Shown: positions 33,839 to 34,828 of the stretch, one piece after another
Layout: each line of letters starts with the position of its first letter
Numbering within the stretch: position 1 is the first letter of the stretch
Assembly: GCF_003625475.1 (NCBI RefSeq)
Contig: NZ_RAIQ01000013.1
Span: 1 to 34,828, forward strand
Reading direction: 5' to 3'
DNA length: 34,828 nt
From: Butyrivibrio sp. X503
GTDB taxonomy: Bacteria; Bacillota; Clostridia; Lachnospirales; Lachnospiraceae
Program-made: the position numbers and the translations under genes
Notes under the pieces: generated by a model
Told to the model about the DNA's origin: nothing
What the model saw: only the letters and a program-made list of their open reading frames with translations
The model's database searches: none

Positions 33839-34693
33839 ATGAAGAAGAAGTATTTTAAAAATCATGTATTATATGAGATTTCGGAAGGAGACCGTGTCTC
33901 CAATCTTGGAATAAAATCTGTGCTTCGTCAAAAAGAATACATGTTGCCTATACGAGAGATTACTTACAACGGAAAATACAGCATTATTTGTGCTACAGAC
34001 AATCTGGTGAAGGAGGCACCAACAAGTATCAATATTTCCAAAACGGCGATACTTATAAAGTCTCTTTCGGAGCTTTTACGTGTGTGTAGCGAGAGTGCTT
34101 TTTTAGATAATACATATATAGATCTATCTGATGATACGATTTTTTTTGACAGACAGGAAAATGTGTATCGATTTCCGCTTATACCTATTGACAATGCAGG
34201 AGAGCTTCCTGACAGAAAAAAATGGGGAGACCGTTTAAAAGCATTTTTGCTTGCAGGCATGGCGGAAAACAATCAGAATAGATCTCTTTTACAATTTAAG
34301 GAAGGTTTGGAGGAAACGGATGATATTGTTGCATATGTAATTGAGAAAGCGCCATTGATAACGATAGACGGGCTCAAAAGTGAAGCTGATGAAAACAGTA
34401 TTGAGCTTGTATATGATGGAACATATGGAGCTTTTACTCTTTTTATATGCAAGGATGAGTTTGTTATCGGTCAGGCGGATGACTGCGACGGTGTATTACG
34501 CATGAATCCGACAATATCAAGACATCACTGCAAGATCAGGCACACAATGGACGGATGGTATGTTGCCGATCTGGGAAGCAGTAATGGAACGGCAGTAGAT
34601 GATATACGACTTAATTCGAATCAGTTTATGCAGATTCATAACGGTGATAGGATGCGAATATCGGATATGGAGTTTATGATTCAGATTGGATAA
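33839..34693 (+). CDS. FHA-domain protein with EssB/DUF6382-like N-terminal half
   Basis: A 284-residue protein. AGAGG precedes ATG 33839. The C-terminal FHA domain (about 188-284) is complete: G211, S227-R-x-H230 and N249-G-T, so it should bind phosphothreonine. The N-terminal 175 residues do not contain membrane helices. Their order (strand-rich start, helix around 68-85, then DNTYIDLSDDTIFFDRQENVYRF) recalls the pseudokinase domain of EssB/YukC and the Lachnospiraceae DUF6382 family; this match is from memory and moderate. In the canonical T7SS, EssB links the cytoplasmic substrate and EssC, so this could be a soluble, FHA-fused replacement. Confidence 0.72.
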   Translation: MKKKYFKNHVLYEISEGDRVSNLGIKSVLRQKEYMLPIREITYNGKYSIICATDNLVKEAPTSINISKTAILIKSLSELLRVCSESAFLDNTYIDLSDDTIFFDRQENVYRFPLIPIDNAGELPDRKKWGDRLKAFLLAGMAENNQNRSLLQFKEGLEETDDIVAYVIEKAPLITIDGLKSEADENSIELVYDGTYGAFTLFICKDEFVIGQADDCDGVLRMNPTISRHHCKIRHTMDGWYVADLGSSNGTAVDDIRLNSNQFMQIHNGDRMRISDMEFMIQIG

Positions 34694-34763
34694 GTGACGA
34701 TACGGAAAGCAAAGATTACCGGAAAAACTAAACATAAAACGTTTATAACAAGGAGAATAAAAG

Positions 34764-34828
34764 ATGGGATTCAACGACGGAAAATTTTACGATGCCAAAC
34801 TGTCAATGGATTATTACGATGCGTTGAA
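34764..34828 (+). CDS. start of a small protein gene, truncated by the window end
   Basis: AAGGAG at 34750-34755 precedes ATG 34764; 21 codons (MGFNDGKFYDAKLSMDYYDAL) are visible before the window ends. The gene follows the FHA protein by 70 bases with no terminator between them, so it is probably in the same operon. The family cannot be told from so few residues. The aromatic-rich start recalls nothing specific. Confidence 0.6.
   Translation, partial: MGFNDGKFYDAKLSMDYYDAL

Overview
The window looks like the chromosome of a low-to-moderate GC member of the Bacillota, most likely Lachnospiraceae (Butyrivibrio/Roseburia-like; genus not certain). Reasons: a clostridial-type 23S 3' end and tRNA array, the Bacillus-type gene block yaaO-(tmk)-yaaR-holB-ricT-yabB-rsmI, an ATP-type PEP carboxykinase, YesM/YesN two-component genes beside a sugar-binding lipoprotein, and a type VII secretion (T7SSb) locus rich in FHA domains. 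Nearly every gene has a purine-rich Shine-Dalgarno sequence.

Layout. (1) 1-831: the 3' end of a 23S rRNA gene, then tRNA-Asp, Val, Thr, Tyr, fMet and Phe and an intrinsic terminator; no 5S gene lies between 23S and the tRNAs. (2) 956-9136: tightly packed housekeeping genes, many overlapping: HD hydrolase, PLP decarboxylase (YaaO/SpeA type), pyruvate kinase, a guanylate-kinase-like protein where Bacillus has tmk, yaaR, holB, ricT, a TrmN6-like methyltransferase and rsmI. (3) 9148-10925: pckA as a single transcription unit with its own promoter, leader hairpin and terminator, and codon use typical of high expression. (4) 10985-16375: ROK sugar kinase, YesM-type sensor kinase (possibly leaderless), YesN-type AraC regulator and an orphan solute-binding lipoprotein, the last overlapping the 3' end of convergent pyrG. 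(5) 16372-20449: pyrG (minus strand) and ftsH (plus strand), divergent, ftsH ending at a strong terminator.

(6) 20450-34828 is the unusual part. A regulatory region with TAACA repeats, a 28-bp palindrome, a consensus promoter and a leader hairpin precedes a 1436-residue surface protein with an acidic N-terminal region, Ig-like repeats and a C-terminal membrane anchor. Next come a secreted-domain pseudoprotease fused through one membrane segment to a cytoplasmic FHA domain, an EssC/YukBA-type ATPase, three small proteins that could be T7SS substrates or chaperones, a YukD/EsaB ubiquitin-like protein, a CpaE/MinD-like protein with a ruined Walker A loop, an FHA protein whose N-terminal half may be EssB/YukC-like, and the first 21 codons of another small gene. 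Together they suggest a non-canonical Lachnospiraceae T7SSb controlled or scaffolded by phosphothreonine recognition. The locus continues beyond the window, so its full content cannot be judged here.
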